Positions 1 to 8,798 of a stretch of DNA of 64,000 nt are shown here, one piece after another. The DNA comes from Cesiribacter sp964504565 (GTDB taxonomy: Bacteria; Bacteroidota; Bacteroidia; Cytophagales; Cyclobacteriaceae). Location: contig CAZDEY010000007.1 of NCBI GenBank assembly GCA_964504565.1, positions 124,001 through 188,000 on the forward strand. Direction: 5' to 3'. The notes beneath the pieces were generated by a model, which was given only the letters and a program-made list of their open reading frames with translations, made no database searches and had not been told where the DNA came from. How positions within the stretch are numbered: the first letter of the stretch is position 1; each line of letters begins with the position of its first letter. The position numbers and the translations under genes are program-made.

Positions 1-245
1 GCGATGTGTTGCTGATACTTCCGCCCGAATGGATCCATAGAATGACCTACGGTACCAGCCACGGCAGCGGTTATAATTACGACACGCACGTGCCTCTGTT
101 ATTTTATGGCTGGAACGTACCCAAAGGAATACGAGTAACCAAACCACTGGATATTACCGATATTGCCCCGACAGTTAGCTTTATGACGGGTTTGCCGCTA
201 CCCAGTGGCGCTATAGGCAAGCCAATTCAGGAGTTAATAAAATAA
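1..245 (+). CDS. Alkaline phosphatase family protein (PafA-like), C-terminal fragment
   Basis: Only the last 81 codons are present; the reading frame is open from base 3, so the true start lies outside the window. The fragment contains the motif T-S-H-G-S-G-Y-N-Y-D-T-H-V-P near its start, which matches the region of PafA-type alkaline phosphatases that carries the last zinc-binding histidine, followed by the conserved L-L-F-Y-G-W strand and a D-I-A-P-T segment typical of the sulfatase/phosphatase superfamily. These are periplasmic phosphomonoesterases that release phosphate. The gene ends 96 bases before the Mla operon and points the same way. The family call is strong; substrate specificity cannot be judged from the tail. 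Confidence 0.85.
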   Translation, partial: DVLLILPPEWIHRMTYGTSHGSGYNYDTHVPLLFYGWNVPKGIRVTKPLDITDIAPTVSFMTGLPLPSGAIGKPIQELIK

Positions 246-341
246 AGTAACTTGCGGGGGTGTATTTGCGTAAATGCCTTTGCCAAAACCGCCGCCCTAT
301 TTTTTGGTTGTAACTACAGGATAAAAAAACCAACACTTTTT

Positions 342-1121
342 TTGCAGACCACTCATACCCCGCGCGCCCGAGCTTTACTACTTAAGCTAGCCGATATATT
401 TCGGTTTGTTTCGCGCGCGCTACGCGATGCTTTTGCCCCGCCCTACGAGGGTAGGGAAATTCTCCGTCAGTCATTTTTAATTGGCGTAAAAACATTTGCC
501 CTGGTTGGTTTTACGGCATTTATTGCCGGTATAGTGTTTACCCGGCAAAGTCGCCCCTCTTTGCAGGAGTTTGGGGCCGAAAGTTGGTTGCCTTCTTTAG
601 TATCCATAGCTATTATGCGTTCGTTGGGGCCGCTAATTACTGCCTTAATTTGTGCCGGTCGTATCGGTTCCAGTATTGGGGCCGAGCTTTCCAGTATGAA
701 GGTTACCGAGCAAATTGATGCCATGGAAGTAAGTGGTACTAATCCGTTCAGGTATTTGGTAGTTAGCCGGGTAACTGCCGCCACATTAATGATTCCCATA
801 CTGGTTATTTACGCCGACTTTGTAGCCCTAATGGGATCGTTCGTAGCCACGAACTTCTTTTCCGATACTTCCTTTGCATTATATTGGAGCCAGGCTTTAG
901 CATCTTTAAGCATGCTAGATATTATCAGCAGTGTTAGTAAAGGATTTTTATTTGGTTTGGCTATTAGCTTAGTGAGTTGTTATGTGGGCTATAATAGTGG
1001 TGGTGGCACTGTGGGCGTGGGCCGGGCGGCTAACACGGCGGTGGTAACCTCGCTGTTTCTGGTTTTTGTGCTTGATTTATTGGCACTTCAAATTATTGAA
1101 TTTTTCCGTAATGCCGGATAA
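342..1121 (+). CDS. mlaE: MlaE-family ABC transporter permease
   Basis: Integral inner-membrane permease of the Mla/MCE phospholipid transport system. Several hydrophobic segments are visible, and the family signature is present: E-Q-I-D-A-M-E-V-S-G in the cytoplasmic loop, preceded by G-R-I-G-S-S-I-G-A-E-L. No ATG exists upstream of the conserved part. A TTG at 342 gives 259 residues, the usual family length; an earlier TTG at 252 would add 30 residues without family resemblance, so 342 is chosen but not certain. The 3' end overlaps the ATPase gene by 11 bases, so the two are translationally coupled. With the two genes that follow it forms an MlaE-F-D unit; mlaA, mlaB and mlaC are not nearby, as is common in Bacteroidota. 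Confidence 0.88.
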   Translation: MQTTHTPRARALLLKLADIFRFVSRALRDAFAPPYEGREILRQSFLIGVKTFALVGFTAFIAGIVFTRQSRPSLQEFGAESWLPSLVSIAIMRSLGPLITALICAGRIGSSIGAELSSMKVTEQIDAMEVSGTNPFRYLVVSRVTAATLMIPILVIYADFVALMGSFVATNFFSDTSFALYWSQALASLSMLDIISSVSKGFLFGLAISLVSCYVGYNSGGGTVGVGRAANTAVVTSLFLVFVLDLLALQIIEFFRNAG

Positions 1122-1878
1122 GGTAATAGATATACAAGGCCTGCATAAGGCATTTGACGGTCGGGTAATTCTAAACGGCATTGACCTGGAAGTGCGTAAG
1201 GGAGAAAACCTGGTGGTTCTGGGCCGATCGGGTACTGGTAAATCAGTACTTATAAAATGCATTGTTGGGCTTATTACTCCCGATTCGGGCAAAGTAGAGG
1301 TGCTAGGCGAGAATGTTCCAAGTTTAGGGAAGGAAGAACTAAACCTTCTTCGCCGTAAAATTGGTTTCTCCTTCCAAATGAGTGCCCTTTACGATTCCAT
1401 GACCATAAAAGAGAATCTGGAGTTTCCCCTAAAACGAAACCTTAACATCTCCGATCAGGCAGAATTAAAAGATAAAGTAGAAGCCTATCTGGAAGATGTA
1501 GGGTTGGTGCATACGCGCGATCAGTTTCCGGCTGAGCTTTCCGGCGGTATGAAAAAGCGAATTGGTATAGCCCGTACCCTAATTTTACAGCCAGAAATAA
1601 TGCTCTACGATGAGCCGACTAGTGGTTTGGACCCTATAACTTCGCAAGAAATAAATAACCTAATGTTAGAAGTTCAGGAAAAGTACGGAACTTCATCCAT
1701 AATTATTACTCACGATATTACCTGCGCTAAAACCACAGCCGATAGGGTAGTATTTTTGCACGAAGGCAACGTGCATTATAACGGTCCGTTTAGAGGGCTA
1801 TATACCGATGCCAACCCGCTGCTGGATACCTTTATGCAGTACTTCAACCTGAAAGAAAATGAACGAGCAAGAAACTAG
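1111..1878 (+). CDS. mlaF: MlaF-family ABC transporter ATP-binding protein
   Basis: ATPase of the Mla lipid transporter, 255 residues. It has Walker A G-R-S-G-T-G-K-S near residue 37, the ABC signature L-S-G-G-M near residue 145, Walker B I-M-L-Y-D-E-P-T-S-G-L-D directly after, and the H-loop I-I-I-T-H-D. The ATG at 1111 overlaps the permease stop and begins the family-like sequence M-P-D-K-V-I-D-I-Q-G-L; the frame is open further upstream only because it overlaps the permease gene. The 3' end overlaps the MCE-domain gene by 20 bases. The protein hydrolyses ATP at the cytoplasmic face to drive lipid movement between the membranes. Confidence 0.93.
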   Translation: MPDKVIDIQGLHKAFDGRVILNGIDLEVRKGENLVVLGRSGTGKSVLIKCIVGLITPDSGKVEVLGENVPSLGKEELNLLRRKIGFSFQMSALYDSMTIKENLEFPLKRNLNISDQAELKDKVEAYLEDVGLVHTRDQFPAELSGGMKKRIGIARTLILQPEIMLYDEPTSGLDPITSQEINNLMLEVQEKYGTSSIIITHDITCAKTTADRVVFLHEGNVHYNGPFRGLYTDANPLLDTFMQYFNLKENERARN

Positions 1879-2875
1879 ACGTAACGCCCGCCTTGGCATC
1901 TTTGTACTGGTAGGCATCATTATATTCCTGATTGGTATATTTTTTATCGGCAGCGCCCGGAACCTGTTCAATTCCAATATAACCCTGTATGCTTTCTTTA
2001 CTAATGTAGATGGGTTGCAGAAGGGTAATAATATATGGCTGAGCGGGGTAAAGATTGGTACCGTGCGCGATGTGGATATCGTGAATGATTCATTGGTACG
2101 GGTAAACCTGAAAGTACGCGAAGATCAGGCTAAGTTTATTCATAAAGATGCTATTGCTACCTTAGGTTCCGATGGTTTGGTAGGCAATGCTATTGTGAAC
2201 CTTAAACCGGGCAGAACCAGCACCACCGTTCAAGATGGCGATACCATTGGCGTAGCTACCGAATTTGGCATGGGCGATTTAATGAGTATTGCCGAAGAAA
2301 GCGGCCCGCAATTGCAGCGCACCCTGGCCAACTTGGCCGATATGACCTCTAATCTTAAAGACCAATTACAGCAAAGTACCGGCATGATTGGGACATTGCT
2401 CAACGATCAGCAAGTGGCCGGTCAAATGAAGCAAACCGTAGCTAACCTGGAAACTAGTTCGCAGCGCGCCCGGGTGCTTACTAATCAAATGAACCAAACC
2501 CTTTCGGAGCTACGCAATAATCGCCAGGGCGTATTGTATACCCTTAGCAACGATACGGCCTTTGCCACAACCTATACCCGTGCATTGGCCAATGTGCAAT
2601 CTTCTACCCAAAATGTGGTACGCGCCACCGACGAGCTGCAGGCACTGGCCCAGAAAATGAACGGCCAAAACAATGCCATCAGTACACTTACCCAAAACGA
2701 AGAGTTTGCCCAAAACCTGGAGCGCGCCATGCTAAACGCCAAAGATGCTGGCCGCCAGCTCGACGAAACCCTGGAAGCCCTGGAGTACAGTTTTTTCCTA
2801 CGCGGGGCCTTCCGCAAAAAGAACAAAGCCGAACAAAAAGCTTACGAAGACAGTGTGAAGAGAGCGAATAACTGA
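1859..2875 (+). CDS. mlaD: MlaD/MCE-domain lipid transport protein
   Basis: Membrane-anchored substrate-binding component of the Mla transporter, 338 residues. One transmembrane helix lies at about residues 12-31 (G-I-F-V-L-V-G-I-I-I-F), followed by a single MCE domain with the typical F-x-x-V-x-G-L-x-x-G-x-x-V motif (here F-F-T-N-V-D-G-L-Q-K-G-N-N-I-W-L-S-G-V-K-I-G). The C-terminal half is a long alpha-helical, glutamine- and asparagine-rich region that could form a coiled-coil in the periplasm. It is the last gene of the operon. MCE proteins form rings that hold lipid between inner and outer membranes. Confidence 0.92.
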   Translation: MNEQETRRNARLGIFVLVGIIIFLIGIFFIGSARNLFNSNITLYAFFTNVDGLQKGNNIWLSGVKIGTVRDVDIVNDSLVRVNLKVREDQAKFIHKDAIATLGSDGLVGNAIVNLKPGRTSTTVQDGDTIGVATEFGMGDLMSIAEESGPQLQRTLANLADMTSNLKDQLQQSTGMIGTLLNDQQVAGQMKQTVANLETSSQRARVLTNQMNQTLSELRNNRQGVLYTLSNDTAFATTYTRALANVQSSTQNVVRATDELQALAQKMNGQNNAISTLTQNEEFAQNLERAMLNAKDAGRQLDETLEALEYSFFLRGAFRKKNKAEQKAYEDSVKRANN

Positions 2876-3089
2876 GGGAGCGAAGGAGTGAGGTTGTGAA
2901 TTGGTGAGGTAGTAAAGTTGTAAATTTTTGCTGCCTCACTCGCGGCCATATTCTATGTTTGACATGCATCTGTTCCCATTCATTTAAACAACCAACAACT
3001 AACAACGTTTCGGGCTAAAGACTAATTTTGTCTAACTTCTAACATCTAACCTCTAACTTCTCTTAAAAAAATCCCTATATTCGCGGCTG
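2876..3089. other. Intergenic region with low-complexity tract and dispersed repeat
   Basis: No gene is visible between the MCE gene and the riboswitch. The stretch 3029-3062 is a G-free tract built from variants of CTAACTTCT. Within it, 3031-3051 is the reverse complement, with one mismatch in 21, of 10949-10969. A promoter-like box TATATTCG at 3076-3083 precedes the riboswitch and fits the Bacteroidota -7 consensus TAnnTTTG with one mismatch; a clear -33 element was not found. Confidence 0.5.
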
Positions 3090-3265
3090 AATTTTGGTTT
3101 TGCGGCGGGCTAATGCGGCCCGGGCAAATTAAAAGGGAATCCCGTGCGAATCGGGAACTGTCCCCGCAACTGTAAACGCTGTATACTCAGCCCCATCGTA
3201 GGCCACTGCTAATTTAGTGGGAAGGCCGGGCTGCCAAGGGCGCAAGTCAGGAGACCTGCCGAAGT
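3090..3265 (+). promoter_or_regulatory. Cobalamin (AdoCbl-class) riboswitch
   Basis: The conserved core is unmistakable: AAAAGGGAATCC at about 3130, GTCCCCGCAACTGTAA at 3160-3177, a GCCACTG stem with GGGAAGGCC, and the B12 box GCAAGTCAGGAGACCTGCC at 3242-3260. Two competing hairpins lie between the aptamer and the start codon at 3308: TTCACC (3268-3273) pairs with GGTGAA (3288-3293), and CCGAAG (3259-3264), directly after the B12 box, pairs with CTTCGG (3298-3303), just before the ATG. No run of U follows, so translational control, with the start region occluded when cobalamin is bound, is the simpler inference. It controls the BtuB-BtuG-DUF71 operon. Confidence 0.97.
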
Positions 3266-3307
3266 TCTTCACCTTAACTGGCTTTCGGGTGAAAGGCCTT
3301 CGGTACT

Positions 3308-5296
3308 ATGCAATTTTCAGGAACCGCTACATTATTTTTGCTAGGTTGTCTGCTGGCTTTCAGTAGCCTAAGCTCCGTATGCGCTCAAAGCTCCGAGCGT
3401 CGTCACGCTGAGCGCAGTCACGCCGAGCGTATTCACGCCGAGCCTCGTCACGTCGGACCAATTCAGCAGGGCCCCCGGCTGAGGGGCGATAGCCTTATGG
3501 CCGAGGTAGAAGTGGTAGCTGACCCATACGTAAAGTACCGACCAGCTACTAAAACCCAAACTTTCGATTCAGCAGCTTTAGTATTGAATGCCGGGCAGAA
3601 CCTGGCGCAACTGCTACAGCAAAAATCAACTATTGCCGTTCGGGAATACGGGGCGGGGCAGCTTAGTACGGTGAGTTTCCGGGGTACCGGCAGCAGCCAT
3701 ACCGCCGTTTTGTGGAACGGGCTTAATATTAATAGCCCAACCTTGGGCATGACTGATTTTTCGGAAGTACCCTTAGTAGCGTTAGATAGGGTGGACGTAA
3801 GCTTTGGCAACGGCAGTGTTGTGTACGGCTCCGATGCGCTGGGCGGTACTATTAACCTGTCTACTAACAGCAGCCGGTGGCAGCAAGGGTATGGCACGTC
3901 GGTGCGAGCGTTAGCCGGAAGTTTTGGCCGGTACGAATTAGGAGGTAAGTTGCGCTGGGCTACTAAGAATATTCAGCTTAGTCTGTCGCCTTACTTTCGC
4001 GAAGCCGAAAACGATTTTCCGTTCATTAATACAAATTCCACCAAAAGACCCGAATTAGTTAACCGGAACAGTGCTTACCGGCAGCAGGGCGGCGTGTTGA
4101 GCATTGGGCTACGTACTTCCGGCCGCGAGCTATTGCAGCTTAATGTTTGGGGGCAGCAGGGCTACCGGCAAACCCAGCCTACCATTCAGGAAACCCGCTA
4201 TACTACCCGGCCCTTGCCCGACGCTACCACCAAATTTTTGCGGACAAATTTAGCCTATACCGCTACCCAGGCAAAAGCTGAATACGGAACCCAACTCGGC
4301 TATTTATACGAACAAAGCCGCCAGTACGGGCTGTATCAATCGCGCCAGCTAATTACCAAAGGGTACTATAGTTATGTAGTAAACCCCCGGGCCGAGTTTA
4401 CGGTAGGCGGGGAACTAAACCGGAGGCAGGCTGAAAATATAAACTATACCGCTGGCGAAATTTGGTCATCGGTATACGGCCACGCCTTTTTCCAAGCTTC
4501 GGAAGCCATCAATGTTGCCGCCAGCCTGCGGCACTCCGCTATTTTCAACCAAACTAGTGCCTGGGTGCCTTCGGTAGAGGCTAAATACAACATTAAGGCT
4601 TTAAAGGTAGTAGCTACCGCCAAAGCCAGCCGGCACTTTAGGTTTCCATCGCTTAACGACCGCTACTGGCCCGAGCTAGGCGTAGCTGACCTTAAGCCGG
4701 AGCGGGGCTGGCAGGCCGAAAGCGGGCTTCAGTGGCTGGTAAATCAGGGTTCCGAAATAAGTGTAAGAACCTATATAATGAATATTGATAACTGGATTCT
4801 GTGGTCGCCCGACCAGGCCGGAGACTGGCGGCCGAACAACTTGCAGAATGTAGTGAGTAAAGGTATTGAACTGGAAGTTGGCTACCGGCTCAATCCGCTT
4901 AACCTGAGCGGGCAATTTGCCTATACCCGCGCCATAAATACTAAAATAGTGCCGGGTGTAATTCCCGAGCTCAACCAGCAACTGCCCTATACACCTAAGT
5001 ACAAAGCTACGCTTAATGCAGGCTATCAGGTTATGAAGAATACCTTGCTTACGCTTAGTGGGGAGTATACCGGGCGGCGCTATACAACTTCGGTAGAAAA
5101 CAGTACCTACAGCCTGCCCCATTTCTATCTTTTTCACCTAAATGCCCAGCATACCTTGCCCCTAAGCCGGCATAATGTAGCTATTAGCGGGCGGGCCAAT
5201 AATATACTTAACCATCAGTACCAAAGCTACGGGGCCTTCGCTATGCCAGGCCGTAGCTATTCGCTTACCGTAATTTATTCTTTTAATCCAATATGA
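3308..5296 (+). CDS. btuB: TonB-dependent cobalamin receptor (BtuB-like)
   Basis: Outer-membrane receptor of 662 residues. A signal peptide spans about residues 1-26 (V-C-A before Q). A plug domain follows (about 65-175), with the canonical S-F-R-G-T-G-S-S-H-T-A-V-L-W-N-G-L and V-Y-G-S-D-A-L-G-G-T-I-N-L motifs, then a beta-barrel to the C terminus. There is no carboxypeptidase-like extension, so it is BtuB-like rather than SusC-like. The cobalamin riboswitch directly upstream and the BtuG-like gene overlapping its stop identify B12 as the likely substrate. Oddly, residues 32-47 between signal peptide and plug are a pentapeptide repeat encoded by a 15-bp tandem repeat. No periplasmic BtuFCD genes are in the window. 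Confidence 0.93.
   Translation: MQFSGTATLFLLGCLLAFSSLSSVCAQSSERRHAERSHAERIHAEPRHVGPIQQGPRLRGDSLMAEVEVVADPYVKYRPATKTQTFDSAALVLNAGQNLAQLLQQKSTIAVREYGAGQLSTVSFRGTGSSHTAVLWNGLNINSPTLGMTDFSEVPLVALDRVDVSFGNGSVVYGSDALGGTINLSTNSSRWQQGYGTSVRALAGSFGRYELGGKLRWATKNIQLSLSPYFREAENDFPFINTNSTKRPELVNRNSAYRQQGGVLSIGLRTSGRELLQLNVWGQQGYRQTQPTIQETRYTTRPLPDATTKFLRTNLAYTATQAKAEYGTQLGYLYEQSRQYGLYQSRQLITKGYYSYVVNPRAEFTVGGELNRRQAENINYTAGEIWSSVYGHAFFQASEAINVAASLRHSAIFNQTSAWVPSVEAKYNIKALKVVATAKASRHFRFPSLNDRYWPELGVADLKPERGWQAESGLQWLVNQGSEISVRTYIMNIDNWILWSPDQAGDWRPNNLQNVVSKGIELEVGYRLNPLNLSGQFAYTRAINTKIVPGVIPELNQQLPYTPKYKATLNAGYQVMKNTLLTLSGEYTGRRYTTSVENSTYSLPHFYLFHLNAQHTLPLSRHNVAISGRANNILNHQYQSYGAFAMPGRSYSLTVIYSFNPI
3402..3456 (+). 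repeat. 15-bp tandem repeat inside the btuB-like gene
   Basis: Three full copies and a partial fourth: GTCACGCTGAGCGCA (3402-3416), GTCACGCCGAGCGTA (3417-3431), TTCACGCCGAGCCTC (3432-3446), then GTCACGTCGG. Being a multiple of three it stays in frame and encodes repeats of the form (R/S/I)-H-A-E-(R/P). The unit resembles the GTCANGCTGAGCG repeat found between genes in many Bacteroidota genomes, so it may be a fragment of such an element captured in the coding sequence (inference). Confidence 0.85.
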
Positions 5297-6363
5297 AAAA
5301 CAACACCTTGACTTGGGCCAGATTAGTAGCCCTAATTGCTTTTGTAGCCGGCTTTGCCAGTTGCGATTCGGACTCAGACAATGAACCGATAACTCCTCAA
5401 ACCAATTCGGTATGGGTAGTTAACCAAGGAAATTTTGGCGACATTGGTAGCCTGGATGTGTACTACCCGGATAGCAACCGTTACGTTTCCGGGGTGTACC
5501 AAGCCGCTAACGGCGAGGCTTTGCCCGGAATTATTGAAAGCTTTACCTGGCTAAATAACGAGGAGGGCGTGCTGGTTACCAACCTAGTAGATGCGCTTAT
5601 TTTTGTAAACGAGGAAATTGAGGAGCAAGATCGGATAGTAGACGCTGAACGGTTAACTACTCCGCGCTACGTAGCCACTTCCAGCAATAATCTCTACGTA
5701 TCGGTTTGGGGTCCGTTCACCAACCCTACCGCTGGTGATTATTCGTTGAAAGAAAGTACTATAGCCGTTTTTGATGTAGATACTCGTACGTTTTCGCAGG
5801 AAGTTAGTGTAGACGGTGCACCGGAAAAATTGGAGCTGGTAGGCGATAACCTATGGATTGCCCCCCGTTCTTACGACGCCGGGATAATCCGTATACTAAA
5901 TACGTCCACGCTTTTGGTTGACGAAGAAATTACTTTTAATGAAGCCGTAACGCAAATGGTAGCGGGCACGGCTAACGACATTTGGGTAGTTAGCGGCAAC
6001 AAAGTGCTGGAATATAACGGGCTTACCACTCAGAAGATTTCCGAATATAGCCTGAGCAGCGGGCAGATAAAAGATATTCAGCTTACCAAAAACAGCCTAT
6101 ACGCTTCGGTAACCAACGACGGCGGCAGTACTATGAGTGTAGTAGAAATAGATTTACAAAGCCAATCGGCTGAAGCCACTACCTTGTTTACGCGCGAGGC
6201 TTTCGATATTTTCTACGTTGATAAAGCCAACGAGCAAGTTTATGTGGGTAGTTCGCCAATTAATGCTCCGGGAACTCTAACCAAGCTGTCATGGGCGGGG
6301 GCCGAACTAGCTACTTACCCTACCGGTATTTACCTGTACGATATTTTTAAGACTACCCGCTAA
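5293..6363 (+). CDS. btuG: BtuG-like surface lipoprotein (beta-propeller, YncE/DUF5074-like)
   Basis: Predicted lipoprotein of 356 residues with lipobox A-G-F-A-S-C (Cys at residue 24) followed by an acidic D-S-D-S-D-N-E surface-export-like stretch. The rest is a repetitive beta-rich sequence with N-x-L-Y-V-S and W-V-V-(S/N) strands, as in YncE/DUF5074 seven-bladed propellers. In Bacteroides such a lipoprotein, BtuG, sits on BtuB and captures cobalamin with very high affinity; here the gene overlaps the btuB stop by four bases (ATGA) in a riboswitch-controlled operon. The BtuG assignment rests on context and fold-like pattern rather than on recognisable binding residues. Confidence 0.82.
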   Translation: MKNNTLTWARLVALIAFVAGFASCDSDSDNEPITPQTNSVWVVNQGNFGDIGSLDVYYPDSNRYVSGVYQAANGEALPGIIESFTWLNNEEGVLVTNLVDALIFVNEEIEEQDRIVDAERLTTPRYVATSSNNLYVSVWGPFTNPTAGDYSLKESTIAVFDVDTRTFSQEVSVDGAPEKLELVGDNLWIAPRSYDAGIIRILNTSTLLVDEEITFNEAVTQMVAGTANDIWVVSGNKVLEYNGLTTQKISEYSLSSGQIKDIQLTKNSLYASVTNDGGSTMSVVEIDLQSQSAEATTLFTREAFDIFYVDKANEQVYVGSSPINAPGTLTKLSWAGAELATYPTGIYLYDIFKTTR

Positions 6364-6364
6364 C

Positions 6365-7054
6365 ATGAACCTAAGCCTAAGCTGGAGCAGCGGCAAAGAT
6401 GCTGCTCTGGCTTACTTTTTACTACAACAGGCCGGAGAGCATAGCGTACTCAACCTGCACACCACCGTAAATGCCCAAAACGGGCGGGTAGGCCTGCATG
6501 GCACCCCTCGAAGTTTGGTAGAAGCCCAGGCTAAGGCTATTGGGTTGCCAATTGAATTTATAGAAATACCTTCGGCGGCCAGCAACCAGGCGTACGAATT
6601 CGCTATGGAAAATTTTTGTATTCGATTAAAAGAAGAAGGTATAGAAGGCATAGCCTACGGGGATATTTTTCTAGAAGATTTACGAAAGTACCGGGAAGCT
6701 CAGTTAGCGAAGGTGGGGTTGCAAGCCTACTTTCCGCTTTGGGGTAAAGATACCGGTCAAATGGCTCAGGAAATTTTAAGCGCGGGCCTAAAAACAATTA
6801 TTTGCGCCGCTGATGCCGACTTGTTTTCCCCGGAAACCGTAGGCCAAATCTATAATAAGGATTTTCTGCAGAGCTTGCCTCCGGGCTGCGACCCCTGCGG
6901 CGAGCGGGGAGAGTTTCATACCTTTGTAGCCAATGCACCTTTCTTTACCCAACTAATAAAGCTTAAAGTAAACCTGCCCCAACTGCACGAGTACGAGCTA
7001 GGAGCCGGCCAGCCTAAAAAAGGCTTTTGGTTTGCCGATTTAGCATTAGCTTAA
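6365..7054 (+). CDS. DUF71/COG2102 ATP-binding protein, B12-salvage type
   Basis: A 229-residue protein of the adenine nucleotide alpha-hydrolase superfamily (ATP_bind_4). The PP-loop is S-W-S-S-G-K-D-A at residues 6-13; the family motifs G-D-I-F-L-E-D-L-R-K-Y-R-E (about 97-109) and G-C-D-P-C-G-E-R-G-E-F-H-T-F (about 174-187) are intact. In eukaryotes and archaea the family makes diphthamide (Dph6). Bacteria lack diphthamide, and comparative genomics has predicted a bacterial DUF71 subfamily that acts in B12 salvage. Its position one base after the BtuG-like gene under a cobalamin riboswitch supports that role. The chemical step remains unknown; amidation of a corrinoid intermediate is possible. 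Confidence 0.88.
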   Translation: MNLSLSWSSGKDAALAYFLLQQAGEHSVLNLHTTVNAQNGRVGLHGTPRSLVEAQAKAIGLPIEFIEIPSAASNQAYEFAMENFCIRLKEEGIEGIAYGDIFLEDLRKYREAQLAKVGLQAYFPLWGKDTGQMAQEILSAGLKTIICAADADLFSPETVGQIYNKDFLQSLPPGCDPCGERGEFHTFVANAPFFTQLIKLKVNLPQLHEYELGAGQPKKGFWFADLALA

Positions 7055-7064
7055 ACCGGCTGTT

Positions 7065-8771
7065 CTACCACAAAAACCGCTGCGCGCCTAAATTCCACCG
7101 GATTCCGCCCTGTACTATAAGGCTATTGGTGTCGGCTTCGCCTTCGGTTTGCTGGTTGCGTAGGGTGCCGGCAACCTCCAGCCATAAGCGGTGCGCCAGC
7201 ATATAGCTAACCGTTCCTTGGGTTGAAATTAGTGTATTAGAATTGCCCTGGCCAATTTCATTGCCGTAATCCTGGGTTCGGGTCGTGTAGCTCTCAATTA
7301 CGCTTTCGCCAAAATTGGTGCCGGCCGGGCTTTGGCCGTAGGTAGCGTACAGCAAATTGCCTTCCAGCCACAGGCGGGGTATAGCCTGCCAGCGTAGGGT
7401 ACCAATGTATTCGTTGAAATTAGCGCCTAACGGATGGGCCAGTGGCTGGGCGTAGTTGCTGTAGCTGGTAAACTGGTTCTGGTGGGTGTACATAAAGGGG
7501 CGTACCCGGTTCCATTCTACCTGACCATCCAGATTGTTTATACCAAACATATTAATGTACTTGCCGCCCAATTGTAGCGCCCACTTATTGGCCCACCAAC
7601 CGTTGCCTTCCCGGTAAGCCGAGAGCAAAAATTCATCCAGTACAAACTGGCTGTAAAACTGAAAGCGGTTCCAGACATTCCATTTAGCATCCAGGCCTAC
7701 CAGAGCGTTATCTTGGCTGCCGCCGTACTGTTCAATAGCTCGGTAAAATATCACTGGGTTAAAATAATCCGCCTCAATACCATTGCTGGTCGAGTCACCA
7801 CTTACTATGGCTTCAAATATGCCTACGTTTAGATTATCGGTTATATTTAGGCTTAGGTGGTGGAGGGCAAAGAATTTCTTGGGAATATCAACGCTGCCCC
7901 GGCTACCGCGCGGACTGGCCGGTACCGCTCCGCGCATTTGGGCAAACAGGTTGGTATACTGAAACCGCCATACTTTAGTCTGCAGCTTTATATAAGGAAA
8001 CGACGGTCCGTAGTCGCTCAAAATCATGCTGCGCGTACCGTTGCCTATAAAGAAGTTTTCGTGCCCAATCTGCACATTTATGCTCTGGGTAGCATTTACG
8101 CTTACGTGGCCCCGGGCGGTAAAAAAGTCTACGCCGTCTTCCTTAAAATCTTTCCAGAAAGCTTGGCCCGGCACTACATTGTTAAATTGATTATCGCCGT
8201 ACTGGGTAATGCGGTTTCTTACGTAGGCCGGGTAACGGGCCTGGTTTTCTGTAAAGAAGGTGTAAATACTCACCTTACCATCTATAGTGGCTCGTACTTC
8301 GGCCCCGCGGGTGTTTTGGTAGGTGTAGGGTTGGCCATTATTCTCCAGACCGGCACTTAACCCTACTACCGGCTTCACGTGCAAATCAAAATTCTTAGTT
8401 TTTACCGCGTATAAATCGGGGGTGGTGCGGTAAAATATACCCAGAATTGGTTTGCGTTCCATATCTTCAAAATCACTCCATTCCTGATTATCATTCGCCA
8501 GAAATTGTAGGTTGAACTGATCTTGCGGACTCCCGTACTGCCGTACGCTATCGAACACCTGGTTAGTATACTGCCCAATGGAGTAGCGGCGGTAGGGTTT
8601 AAAGCTGGTGAAGTAGTCGGTGGTGAAATTCGTTTGCCCAATTTCATACCTATCTAGCAAATGGTAGTAGGTGGCATCTAGCGGGGCATTGCTACCCTGG
8701 GCACAAACTACTGCAGCGGAACTAATCAGGGTTAAAAATATTAGCAGAGATCGCATGGTAAAAAATTGCAT
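7065..8771 (-). CDS. Outer-membrane beta-barrel protein, capsule assembly Wzi-like
   Basis: Secreted protein of 568 residues with an N-terminal signal peptide ending V-C-A before Q. The mature part is rich in aromatic residues and alternating strands, with W-R-F-Q-Y-T-N and R-W-N-L-G-A-Q-R-F-L-W at the C terminus, ending in an aromatic residue as outer-membrane barrels do. It resembles Bacteroidota proteins annotated as capsule assembly Wzi family, but no capsule genes are near, so that function is uncertain. The start could be ATG 8771 or ATG 8756; the second gives a more standard signal peptide. Transcribed convergently with the B12 operon, with an 10-base gap. Confidence 0.72.
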   Translation of the reverse strand: MQFFTMRSLLIFLTLISSAAVVCAQGSNAPLDATYYHLLDRYEIGQTNFTTDYFTSFKPYRRYSIGQYTNQVFDSVRQYGSPQDQFNLQFLANDNQEWSDFEDMERKPILGIFYRTTPDLYAVKTKNFDLHVKPVVGLSAGLENNGQPYTYQNTRGAEVRATIDGKVSIYTFFTENQARYPAYVRNRITQYGDNQFNNVVPGQAFWKDFKEDGVDFFTARGHVSVNATQSINVQIGHENFFIGNGTRSMILSDYGPSFPYIKLQTKVWRFQYTNLFAQMRGAVPASPRGSRGSVDIPKKFFALHHLSLNITDNLNVGIFEAIVSGDSTSNGIEADYFNPVIFYRAIEQYGGSQDNALVGLDAKWNVWNRFQFYSQFVLDEFLLSAYREGNGWWANKWALQLGGKYINMFGINNLDGQVEWNRVRPFMYTHQNQFTSYSNYAQPLAHPLGANFNEYIGTLRWQAIPRLWLEGNLLYATYGQSPAGTNFGESVIESYTTRTQDYGNEIGQGNSNTLISTQGTVSYMLAHRLWLEVAGTLRNQQTEGEADTNSLIVQGGIRWNLGAQRFLW

Positions 8772-8798
8772 AGTCTGCTAAATAACGAAAAATTTCCC

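Noticed and set aside
7857..8360. Open frame of 167 codons on the plus strand
   Set aside because: It lies antisense inside the Wzi-like gene, has no recognisable domain, and reflects the codon use of the other strand.
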